From contig CAYQFL010000004.1 in NCBI GenBank assembly GCA_964416905.1, forward strand, positions 1 to 39,120: DNA of 39,120 nt, written 5' to 3'. Both the position numbers and the translations under genes were made by a program. Below the pieces are notes generated by a model, which saw only the letters and a program-made list of their open reading frames with translations, searched no databases and had not been told where the DNA came from. Shown here piece by piece: positions 6,705 to 14,179 of this stretch (positions are counted from its first letter, which is position 1; each line of letters starts with the position of its first letter). The stretch is from JASKKU01 sp964416905 (GTDB lineage: Archaea; Nanobdellota; Nanobdellia; Woesearchaeales; JASKKU01).

Positions 6705-8834
6705 TTAGATTTTTGGTTTTATTTCTTTGAGTACAGTTTCATATGCTTTATCGAAGTGCTCTTTCTTTACTATTACATCTTTTGATTTCTTGGCTAAGCT
6801 TTCTCTAATCGCATTCATGCCTGCTTCTCTGCATAGAGCTTCAATATCCGCACCGCTCCAGCCTTCACTCTTTTCGATGTACTCTGTCAAATCAAGTCCT
6901 TTCTCTAATGGCATATTTCTTGTATGTATCTTGAATATTGCCTCTCTGCTTTCCTTGTCTGGAAGTCCGATCTCAATCTTGAAGTCAAATCTACCTGGCC
7001 TTAGCAATGATGGGTCTATTAGGTCTATTCTATTAGTTGCTGCAATCACAACAACTTTTTCTAATTCTTCAATGCCATCAATCTCAGTAAGCAATTGATT
7101 TACCATTCTTTCAGTAGCATCAGTTAATGAACTGCCTCTTACTTTAGATATGCTATCAAATTCATCGAAAAAGATTACTGCTGGAGCAAGCAACCTTGCC
7201 TTCTTGAAAATTTCTCTAATTTTCTTCTCGCTTTCACCAACCCATTTGCTAACCAACTCAGGACCTTTTACAGCGATAAAGTTCGCGTTTGCTCCGTTAG
7301 CAACAGCCTTAGCTAATAAAGTCTTACCGGTACCTGGTGGACCATATAATATAATGCCCTTAGGCGGTTTGATACCAGCTTTTTCGAACAAATCAGGCCT
7401 TTTTAATGGCAATTCAACCATCTCTTTTAGCTTTTGCTTGGCTTCCTCTAAACCACCTATGTCATCCCAGGTAGTCTTTGGCTTGGTAATCATAACCTCT
7501 CTTATAGCTGACGGTTCTACCATCTTCAATGCTTCGTTGAAGTGTTCCATTTTGACTTTAATTTTATCTAGCACTTCAGCAGGTATCTTCTCATCGCTAT
7601 CTTTAATCTTGTTAACGAAAGGTCTGATTGCTTTCATGGCAGCCTCTTTACATAAAGCTTCCAAGTCAGCACCAGTAAATCCAATAGTTCTTGCAGCTAA
7701 TTTATCTAGATCAACATTATCGTCTAAAGGCATTCCTCTTGTATGGATCATCAAAATCTCTTTTCTTCCCTTCTCGTTTGGTGGCATAATCCTGATTTCT
7801 CTATCGAACCTGCCAGGTCTTCTTAAAGCTTCATCAATGTCATCAGGTCTATTAGTTGCTGCAATTACAACAACATCTCCTCTGCCTTTCAATCCATCCA
7901 TTAAAGTTAACAATTGAGATACAACTCTCTTTTCAGTCTGGTCTTTACCTTCTCCTCTCTTAGGTGCAATACTGTCAATTTCGTCTATGAAGATGATACT
8001 TGGAGCATTTTTCTTTGCTTCTTCAAATATATCTCTTAATTGTTTCTCGCTTTCACCATAGTATTTGCTCATAATCTCAGGACCGGCGATTGAGTAAAAG
8101 TTTGCATCAGATTCAGATGCAACAGCCTTAGCTAACAAAGTCTTACCGGTACCTGGTGGACCTATTAGTAAAACACCTTTTGGAGCGCCGATTCCAAGTT
8201 TCTCAAACAGCTCTGGATGCTTAATTGGAATTTCTACCATCTCTCTAATTAAATCTATTTCTTTAGATAAACCGCCTATATCTTCATAAGAGACTGATGG
8301 TACTTTCAATGATTCTGGCTTCACTACATTATGTGAAACAATTAATTCTGTTTGTGGTGTTATAACAACACAGTCTTTAGGCACAGTCTTTGTTACAACA
8401 TAATGCAATTGAGTGCCCATTACATCAAGCATTATCTTTTGTCCTTGAATCACAGGTTTGTCTATTAACTTCTTATGGAAGTAATCCTTAGGATCACCGA
8501 TAAATTCTACAGGTTCAACAGGAGCTATAGTTACACTCTTTGCTTCCTTGCACTCTACTTTTCTGATTTCTACAGTTTCTCCAATAGAAACCTGAGCATT
8601 AAACCTCAAGGTTCCGTCCATTCTGATAATATTCTCATACTCATCTTCGGGCCTGCCCCTCCATACTATGGCGACAGCCTTGGATTTTCCATTAATCTCA
8701 ATAATATCTCCTGCTTTGATGTTATGTTCCTGCATTACTCTGGAAGGTATTCTAGCAATGCCTCTACCAACATCCATTTGAAATGCTTCAGCTACAGTGA
8801 GCTTGATTGGTTTGTCTGTATTTTCATTAACCAT
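6705..8834 (-). CDS. cdc48: CDC48/VAT-type AAA+ ATPase
   Basis: The 709-residue protein has the full archaeal CDC48 layout: the N-domain (residues ~5-170: double-psi barrel with GRGIARIPSRVMQ and GKSKAVAIVW, then the second subdomain), AAA D1 (Walker A GPPGTGKT at 225-232, Walker B FIDEID near 285) and AAA D2 with a second GPPGTGKT and the FFDEFDSISKVRG Walker B region. It unfolds proteins using ATP, often for the proteasome. I chose ATG 8834, three codons after an in-frame GTG, because a strong GGAGGTGA site precedes it. It lies 40 bases downstream of the orphan CDC48 N-domain gene. Its leader shares CATACGGAGGTG exactly with the hsp20 leader, which hints at joint control. Confidence 0.96.
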   Translation of the reverse strand: MVNENTDKPIKLTVAEAFQMDVGRGIARIPSRVMQEHNIKAGDIIEINGKSKAVAIVWRGRPEDEYENIIRMDGTLRFNAQVSIGETVEIRKVECKEAKSVTIAPVEPVEFIGDPKDYFHKKLIDKPVIQGQKIMLDVMGTQLHYVVTKTVPKDCVVITPQTELIVSHNVVKPESLKVPSVSYEDIGGLSKEIDLIREMVEIPIKHPELFEKLGIGAPKGVLLIGPPGTGKTLLAKAVASESDANFYSIAGPEIMSKYYGESEKQLRDIFEEAKKNAPSIIFIDEIDSIAPKRGEGKDQTEKRVVSQLLTLMDGLKGRGDVVVIAATNRPDDIDEALRRPGRFDREIRIMPPNEKGRKEILMIHTRGMPLDDNVDLDKLAARTIGFTGADLEALCKEAAMKAIRPFVNKIKDSDEKIPAEVLDKIKVKMEHFNEALKMVEPSAIREVMITKPKTTWDDIGGLEEAKQKLKEMVELPLKRPDLFEKAGIKPPKGIILYGPPGTGKTLLAKAVANGANANFIAVKGPELVSKWVGESEKKIREIFKKARLLAPAVIFFDEFDSISKVRGSSLTDATERMVNQLLTEIDGIEELEKVVVIAATNRIDLIDPSLLRPGRFDFKIEIGLPDKESREAIFKIHTRNMPLEKGLDLTEYIEKSEGWSGADIEALCREAGMNAIRESLAKKSKDVIVKKEHFDKAYETVLKEIKPKI

Positions 8835-8874
8835 GATAATCACCTCCGTATGTTTTTTTGGTTAAGTAGAATTG

Positions 8875-9828
8875 TTAATTATTAACATAATACAACTTAG
8901 TTTTCGGCTTGTTTGTGATGATCTTAGCTGCAAAACTATATGAAGGACCGTTTGACGTTTCTTCATACTCAATCTTGAAAATAAGCGCTCCATCTAAAGA
9001 TTGTAGGTTTGCTTCTGTATATGGTCCTGTTATATAAGGGAAAAATTTCGTCCATTCTCCAAAAGCTTGATCAAAAGATTGTAGATATCTCAGGATCTCT
9101 TCTTTAGCATCTATTTTTGTGACACCTATAATAACATTATTTCTTTTTAAGATGGCATTTGCTGGTATGGATTCATTATCCCTCTCAACAATAATAAGTT
9201 CAGGGGTAATTCTAAACTTTAACTGTTCCCCAGGAAATTTTAAATTTGATTGTGTATTTGAAACAATAAATCTGGTTTTGGGAGTTACTTTTATGTATCC
9301 TTCAGGAACAGTGTTTTCAATTGAAAAAGTAAATGTTTCCTGAAATAAATTAAGCTCTACTTTTTCGCCTTTAATCAACTTTAAGTCAGCAAATTCATAC
9401 CTTAAAAAGTCCGCCATGTCACCCATAATAGTGAAGGAACTTTCAGGATTTAAAGTAATAGTTTCAGCGTCTTGACACTCAATCTTTCTGAGTTTGACAA
9501 TATCACCAGCGTTCACTCCAATTTTTGACTTTGAATTTGAATCTAAGGTGATAATGTCCTTGCTGCTATCCATATCTAATTTACCAATCATTGCTTTTTT
9601 ACTATCTCTAAGGATTGCAGCAATTACTGCTTTTGATTTACCTTCAACTTCGACAAGGTCACCTTCTTTAATACCTAATTTCTTCATCACTCTTCTTGGG
9701 ATTACTCCAAATCCAGGTCGTATTAATGTGACCTCTTCAGGGACTGCCCATGAACTCCTCATAAATAACTCATCTACCTTTTTTGGTTCATCTACTTTCA
9801 GTTCAACTACCTTTTTTCTGAATATCAT
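8875..9828 (-). CDS. Orphan CDC48 N-domain protein without AAA domains
   Basis: The 317-residue protein repeats the N-domain of CDC48. Residues ~28-115 carry a double-psi barrel (RPGFGVIPRRVMKKLGIKEG, VEGKSKAVIAAI, DIVKLRKIECQDAETI) and residues ~120-190 the second subdomain (YIKVTPKTRFIVS). No Walker A or B motif follows. Residues ~200-317 form a different, mainly beta region that I do not recognise. The gene sits 40 bases upstream of cdc48 and 80 bases downstream of hsp20 on the same strand. Inference: it could be an adaptor, a substrate receptor or a partner that competes with the CDC48 N-domain. It may have come from a duplication of the cdc48 5' part followed by divergence. Confidence 0.85.
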   Translation of the reverse strand: MIFRKKVVELKVDEPKKVDELFMRSSWAVPEEVTLIRPGFGVIPRRVMKKLGIKEGDLVEVEGKSKAVIAAILRDSKKAMIGKLDMDSSKDIITLDSNSKSKIGVNAGDIVKLRKIECQDAETITLNPESSFTIMGDMADFLRYEFADLKLIKGEKVELNLFQETFTFSIENTVPEGYIKVTPKTRFIVSNTQSNLKFPGEQLKFRITPELIIVERDNESIPANAILKRNNVIIGVTKIDAKEEILRYLQSFDQAFGEWTKFFPYITGPYTEANLQSLDGALIFKIEYEETSNGPSYSFAAKIITNKPKTKLYYVNN

Positions 9829-9908
9829 CTTCGAAATACCTGTTTTGTTACTTTTTAACCTTTCCTTTCAAAAAAACTCAAAATGAAACAAAATTAGTTA
9901 GTTTAGCT

Positions 9909-10394
9909 TTACTTAACTCTAATCTTACTTCCGCTGCTTTCCTTCTTCTTTAGCTTAGGTATCCTTAATTCAAGCACTCCATTGTTGTAAGTTGCATCAA
10001 TTTTGCTTCTGTCTGCATATTCTGGCAATGGTATGAATCTATAGAATCCACTGTATCTTCTCTCGATTCTATAGAATCCTTTCTTCTTATCTTCTTCTTT
10101 GTGTTCATCTTTTTTCTCTACTTTGATCTCTAATCCATCATCCCTCAAGTTAACATCGATATCTTTCTTGTCAACGCCTGGAAGCTCTATAGTGGCAATT
10201 ATTTCTTTATCAGTTTCAAAGATATCCGCTAATGGCTCTCTGTAGTCTGCAGGTACCCACTCTCTTCTATTGTTATTGTGTGTTAATTGTGGTCTATCTG
10301 CGAATATGTAATCTCTATTAAAGAATCTCTCAAACATTCTATCCATTTCTTCTTGCAATCTCCTTATTTCGTCCCAAAAAGTCCATGGTGCCAT
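9909..10394 (-). CDS. hsp20: Hsp20 small heat shock protein
   Basis: The 161-residue protein has a Trp/Phe/Arg-rich N-terminal arm (PWTFWDEIRRLQEEMDRMF), an alpha-crystallin domain (about residues 48-145, including ATIELPGVDKKDIDV, RYSGFYRFIPLPEYAD and YNNGVLELRIPK) and a C-terminal I-R-V anchor. It holds unfolding proteins in soluble oligomers. ATG 10394 is chosen over the upstream in-frame GTG because GGAGGTGG lies at the right distance. It is the first gene of an apparent hsp20, CDC48-N, cdc48 series and is divergent from a winged-helix regulator gene. Confidence 0.95.
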   Translation of the reverse strand: MAPWTFWDEIRRLQEEMDRMFERFFNRDYIFADRPQLTHNNNRREWVPADYREPLADIFETDKEIIATIELPGVDKKDIDVNLRDDGLEIKVEKKDEHKEEDKKKGFYRIERRYSGFYRFIPLPEYADRSKIDATYNNGVLELRIPKLKKKESSGSKIRVK

Positions 10395-10420
10395 GATTAC
10401 CACCTCCGTATGTTATGTTT
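10395..10420 (-). promoter_or_regulatory. Strong ribosome site in a leader shared by hsp20 and cdc48
   Basis: Read on the minus strand, the leader contains CATACGGAGGTG just before ATG 10394. The same 12 bases precede the cdc48 ATG at 8834 (8843-8854). Most other genes here have only a GGTGA-type site, so these two may be expressed strongly and together. The identity is seen; common regulation is inference. Confidence 0.5.
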
Positions 10421-10450
10421 AAGCATATTTTATTTTGCTTGTTAAGATGG

Positions 10451-10506
10451 TTTAACTAATATTTAAATATTTCGCTTTTTAAAAATATCTTATTTATTTA
10501 GTTAAA
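10451..10506 (-). promoter_or_regulatory. hsp20 promoter with flanking inverted repeat
   Basis: Read on the minus strand, a BRE-like GCGAAA precedes a TATA box AATATTTAAATATT at about 10460-10473, so transcription would start near 10440. Two halves of a 9-base inverted repeat enclose this promoter: TTTAACTAA at 10451-10459 and TTAGTTAAA at 10498-10506. This is a plausible operator for the divergent winged-helix regulator, but the repeat is AT-rich and could arise by chance. Confidence 0.4.
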
Positions 10507-10523
10507 ATGATTTTGACAAAAAA

Positions 10524-10541
10524 CCGAAAAATTTAAATTTA
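10524..10541 (+). promoter_or_regulatory. Promoter of the winged-helix regulator gene
   Basis: CCGAAAA (BRE-like) is followed by ATTTAAATTTA (TATA box). Transcription would start near 10566 and give a leader of about 50 bases before ATG 10618. Confidence 0.5.
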
Positions 10542-10617
10542 AGCAATTGTGGAATATATTATATAAACTCAGACACAATACACTGATAGAGATCAAAAAA
10601 TTTACGAGGCAAAATCC

Positions 10618-11046
10618 ATGAGCTTTACAAAAATGGTGAAGAAAATTAGCTTGCGGAAACTGGAAATTCCTTTAGAAGATAACTTAGAGAAAGACCTAGA
10701 ATGGCTATGTGAAACCTTAGGCTTAGTTTCTGGAAGAGACCTTGAAAGGACCGCAATTAAGATACTGTATAATATTTTAGATGCTCAGGCATCAAAAGAC
10801 GGAATCACAAGTGAGGAACTTGCAGACAAATTATCTTTATCCAGGGGCGCAATTAATTATCATCTTCGTTCTTTAATAGATTCAGGACTTCTAACTCGAG
10901 AGAAAAACATGATAAAATTAAGAAGTTCATCTATTCTTAGAACAATTAATGAGTTGAAGAAAGAAATTGATGATATTTTCTCAGATGTGATGAAAATCAG
11001 CGAGCATCTTGATAATCATTTTGGGCTAAAGAATCGTGAGTTATAA
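10618..11046 (+). CDS. Winged-helix transcriptional regulator, divergent from hsp20
   Basis: The 142-residue protein has a central winged helix-turn-helix (residues ~58-105; SEELADKLSLSRGAINYHLR is a classical ArsR/MarR-type helix-turn-helix with recognition helix RGAINYHL). An acidic helix precedes it (LEKDLEWLCETLGLV) and a C-terminal helix of ~30 residues follows, suitable for dimerisation. It is divergently transcribed from the hsp20-cdc48 series and shares a 223-base intergenic region with it, so control of heat-shock genes, as by the archaeal heat-shock regulator Phr, is a reasonable guess. It is not recognisably Phr by sequence. GAGG precedes ATG 10618 at suitable spacing. Confidence 0.8.
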   Translation: MSFTKMVKKISLRKLEIPLEDNLEKDLEWLCETLGLVSGRDLERTAIKILYNILDAQASKDGITSEELADKLSLSRGAINYHLRSLIDSGLLTREKNMIKLRSSSILRTINELKKEIDDIFSDVMKISEHLDNHFGLKNREL

Positions 11047-11134
11047 TTGTTATTTGAGGTTTAAACAAAGATTTACAACCAAAGGACATCTGTCACGGAA
11101 AACTTTTTAAAATAACTCTCCTGCTTCTAATATT

Positions 11135-11896
11135 ATGGTTGTTTATTCGCATTCGAGACTTCAAACCTTTGAACAGTGCCCTTACAAATACAAACTGAAA
11201 TACATAGATAAAATTCCTGTCGAGTACAGAAAAACTGTTGAAGCGTTTGTTGGTGAGATGGTTCATAAAACCTTGGAAATTTTATTTAGGCAAATTCTAG
11301 AATCAAACAAAATATTGTCTAAAGGCGAACTCTTAAAGATTTATAATATGCTCTGGGAAAGCGAATGGGATGATCAGATTCTTGTAAATGACCAGAAAAA
11401 TCTTTCTATGTACAAATATATTGGCGCAAAACTGATTAGTCAGTATTATACTCTAAATTATCCTTTCAACGACCTTAAAACTATAGCTGTCGAAACCGAA
11501 GAGAAGATTGACCTTATTGATGGAAGTAAGTATCACATAAAAATAGATAGACTTGCTAAGGACCATGATAATAATTTCTATGTTATTGATTATAAAACTA
11601 ACAATAGAATGAAAAGCTCTGAAGAAGTTGATAAAGATAGGCAGCTAGCTATGTATTCTTTATGGGTCTTGAGGAATTTCCCTGAAGCAAAGTTGATTTA
11701 CCTTAGATGGGACATGTTAAAGTTTAACAAATCTATACTCTCAGTCAGAACAAAAGATCAATTAACTGCCTTAGAACAGTATGTCGTTAAGTTGATTAAG
11801 GATATAGAGTCTACAGAAGAATTTATCCCCAGGCCTTCTGTTTTATGCAAGTGGTGCGTGTACAAAAACATCTGCGAATATGCCCAAAAGAAATAA
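11135..11896 (+). CDS. RecB/Cas4-like PD-(D/E)XK nuclease with an Fe-S cysteine set
   Basis: The 253-residue protein shows the RecB-type nuclease motifs: GEMVHKTLE (Glu41, His44), KIDRLAK (Asp138) and VIDYKTN (Asp152, Lys154), followed by a Q-x-x-M-Y helix at 170-174. Cys15 (FEQCPYKYK) and a C-terminal C-x2-C-x5-C (Cys238, 241, 247) form the split four-cysteine pattern that holds an Fe-S cluster in AddB and Cas4 nucleases. A single-strand exonuclease role in DNA repair is likely. No cas genes or CRISPR array are visible nearby, so I do not call it Cas4. A TATA-like CTTTTTAAAATAAC stands about 30 bases upstream of the ATG. Confidence 0.88.
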   Translation: MVVYSHSRLQTFEQCPYKYKLKYIDKIPVEYRKTVEAFVGEMVHKTLEILFRQILESNKILSKGELLKIYNMLWESEWDDQILVNDQKNLSMYKYIGAKLISQYYTLNYPFNDLKTIAVETEEKIDLIDGSKYHIKIDRLAKDHDNNFYVIDYKTNNRMKSSEEVDKDRQLAMYSLWVLRNFPEAKLIYLRWDMLKFNKSILSVRTKDQLTALEQYVVKLIKDIESTEEFIPRPSVLCKWCVYKNICEYAQKK

Positions 11897-11922
11897 TTTT
11901 ACTTTTGGAGCTATTATATTAA

Positions 11923-12537
11923 TCAGATTAATGATCTAATTCTTTCAAAACTTTTGATGATTTTTTCTTTGAGATCTTTTCTGTTAAAATTAAACGGCGA
12001 TGGGTGATAGGTCGCTATTAGATTATACCCTTCAAAATTGAAAATCTTGTTTATTGATTCTTTCATAGACAGTTTTTCAGATAAGAGGGCATTTACTGCG
12101 GTCAAACCTAAACAGATTATTACTTTTGGTTTGATTATGTCTAACTCCTTTTTTAAGTAAACAAGGCCTTTTTGAGACTCTAAGCTTGTAGGCTTTCTAT
12201 TTCTCCCTTTGTTATCAAAAGGCCTAAATTTCACAACATTTGTGATGTATATCTCTTCTCTCTTGAAGCTTACTTTCTTAAGAACTTCATTAAGATTCTT
12301 TCCTGCTTTTCCAACAAATGGCATTCTTTGTTTTTCTTCATCTTTACCTGGGGCTTCGCCAATTAAAATAACTTTAGAATCAACATTGCCTATTGCTGGA
12401 ACAAAGATCTTGCCTAGGTTTTCTTGTGATTTAAAGAAGGAATCTTTTTGGATTTTATTGAATAGATAAATTATTTTAATAATCTTTTCATTGCTTCCTG
12501 TTAAGTTCTCTTTTAATTCTTGATTTTTTTTATTCAT
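11923..12537 (-). CDS. Family 4-like uracil-DNA glycosylase lacking the Fe-S cysteines
   Basis: The 204-residue protein has the family-4 motifs: GEAPGKDEEKQRMPFVGKAG (residues 60-79), ITNVVKFRP (98-106) and TYHPS (176-180, with the catalytic His178). It would remove uracil from DNA. Classical family 4 enzymes hold a [4Fe-4S] cluster with four cysteines: two in an N-terminal C-x2-C, one in the VVKCRP block and one ~16 residues later. Here the only cysteine is Cys142 in a buried strand (ICLGLT); the VVK block reads KFRP. All four ligands are therefore replaced. The motifs of the active site are intact, so the enzyme may be stable without a cluster. The neighbouring gene codes for another repair-type enzyme. 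Confidence 0.85.
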   Translation of the reverse strand: MNKKNQELKENLTGSNEKIIKIIYLFNKIQKDSFFKSQENLGKIFVPAIGNVDSKVILIGEAPGKDEEKQRMPFVGKAGKNLNEVLKKVSFKREEIYITNVVKFRPFDNKGRNRKPTSLESQKGLVYLKKELDIIKPKVIICLGLTAVNALLSEKLSMKESINKIFNFEGYNLIATYHPSPFNFNRKDLKEKIIKSFERIRSLI

Positions 12538-12621
12538 CTTTAAGATTTTATTTTTTAAGATTTTTGTTGATTTAAGCTTCTTACAAAAAATATATAAATG
12601 TAATTAAAACTTTCTCCTCTT

Positions 12622-14157
12622 ATGCAAGATATTGCTAAAAAGCTTCATCCTTTGGAAAGAGCATTACTTAAACATTTAACCGAAAACACCACGCTTAAAA
12701 AGCTGGTTGAAAAATCCGGATTAAAAGAAGTAGAAGTAATGCGAGCTTTGGAATGGCTCCAGAACAAAAATCTTGTAGAATTCTCAAAGACCGTTTCAAA
12801 GGTCATAACTTTAGATGATAACGGTAAGGTTTACTTAGAAAAAGGATTGCCTGAAGAGAGATTCCTAAAAGTTCTCTCTTTAAAAGATAAACCTGTAGAT
12901 AAAGAACAAATCATTAAAGAAGCAGAGCTTACTAACGAAGAATTTAATGTTTCTCTAGGTTTGCTAAAGAAAAAACTTGCTATTGAAATAAAACCTGGCT
13001 TTAAGTTTGAGATAACAAAAAATGGCAAACTTCTGGTTGAGAAAGGTTTTGTTGAAAGGGCTTTTCTTGACAAGTTTAAGGAAAATCAAGAATTACCTTT
13101 AGATAACCTTTCTCCTGAAGAAAAACTCGCTTTTGAATCCTTAAAAAAGAGGAAGGGAATTATTAAAGTTGTTGAGAACAAAGATTGGATAGTCAAAACT
13201 CCTAAGAAAACTTTGGAGTTAAAAGAGCAGTTAGCTAAACAAAACTTTGTAGATAAACTAACGCCCGACATGCTAAAGGATGGCAGTTGGAAGAAAGTTT
13301 CATTTAGACACTATGATGTGACTGTTAATGTTCCTTCTAAATATTCTGGAAGGATTCATTTTACTAACGAAGCCATTGACTACATTAAACGAATTTGGTT
13401 GGAGCTAGGTTTTAAAGAGATGACTGGTAAATTAATCCAAAGCACGTTCTGGGATTTAGATTCGTTATTTGTTCCACAAGACCATCCTGCTAGAGATATG
13501 CAGGATACTTTCTATCTTGAAGATAAGTATAAAGCGAACATTGACAAAAATCTCCTTAAGAGAGTTAAAGCAGTGCATGAAAACGGTGGAGACACTGGCA
13601 GTAAAGGTTGGCAGTATTCTTTTGATGAAGAGATTTCAAAAAAATTAATCCTCAGAACTCATACAACTGTATTATCTGCTCAAACCATTGCTAGATTAAA
13701 AGAGTCTGATCTGCCGGCAAAATTCTTTGCAGTCTCAAAAATATTCAGGAACGAAACCTGGGACTGGAAGCACTTGTTTGAATTTTATCAAATTGAGGGT
13801 ATAGTTGTAGATCCAAATGCAAGTTTCATTAACTTGAGAGGTTACTTAATTCAATTCTATAAAAAGATGGGTTACGATAACATAAGGTTAAGGCCTGCTT
13901 ATTTCCCATACACCGAGCCTTCAGTTGAAATCGAGGTTTATGTTCCTGAAAGAGATACTTGGCTAGAACTTGGTGGTGCAGGAATCTTTAGACCTGAGGT
14001 CACTAAAACTTTAATGGGTAAAGAAATACCTGTTTTAGCATGGGGTCTTGGTTTTGCTAGGATTATTGTCCCTTATTTCGACATTAAAGACGTGCGTGAT
14101 ATCTATAGGAATGATTTACATATGCTTAGGAATATAAAAAGATTTGTTAAGTTTTAA
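12622..14157 (+). CDS. pheS: Phenylalanine-tRNA ligase alpha subunit
   Basis: The 511-residue protein joins phenylalanine to tRNA-Phe as the catalytic part of an (alpha-beta)2 enzyme. The first ~220 residues hold the repeated winged-helix segments of archaeal PheS (HPLERALLKHL, a tRNA- or DNA-binding type region). The class II catalytic core follows, with motif 2 around FRNETWDWKHLFEFYQIEG (residues ~375-393) and motif 3 at GGAGIFRPEVTKT (~452-464). The length is normal for archaea. pheT follows after 22 bases. A TATA-like AAAATATATAAAT lies about 30 bases upstream of the start. Confidence 0.96.
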   Translation: MQDIAKKLHPLERALLKHLTENTTLKKLVEKSGLKEVEVMRALEWLQNKNLVEFSKTVSKVITLDDNGKVYLEKGLPEERFLKVLSLKDKPVDKEQIIKEAELTNEEFNVSLGLLKKKLAIEIKPGFKFEITKNGKLLVEKGFVERAFLDKFKENQELPLDNLSPEEKLAFESLKKRKGIIKVVENKDWIVKTPKKTLELKEQLAKQNFVDKLTPDMLKDGSWKKVSFRHYDVTVNVPSKYSGRIHFTNEAIDYIKRIWLELGFKEMTGKLIQSTFWDLDSLFVPQDHPARDMQDTFYLEDKYKANIDKNLLKRVKAVHENGGDTGSKGWQYSFDEEISKKLILRTHTTVLSAQTIARLKESDLPAKFFAVSKIFRNETWDWKHLFEFYQIEGIVVDPNASFINLRGYLIQFYKKMGYDNIRLRPAYFPYTEPSVEIEVYVPERDTWLELGGAGIFRPEVTKTLMGKEIPVLAWGLGFARIIVPYFDIKDVRDIYRNDLHMLRNIKRFVKF

Positions 14158-14179
14158 TTTTAACCTTTGGTGATCATAT

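Noticed and set aside
7150..7917. Long open frame (255 codons) on the strand opposite cdc48
   Set aside because: It is an antisense shadow of the conserved AAA domains; its residues are Ser/Leu/Ile-rich with no family pattern.
11135..11896. Cas4 of a CRISPR system
   Set aside because: The nuclease and cysteine pattern also fits free-standing RecB-like proteins, and there are no cas genes or repeat arrays in the window.
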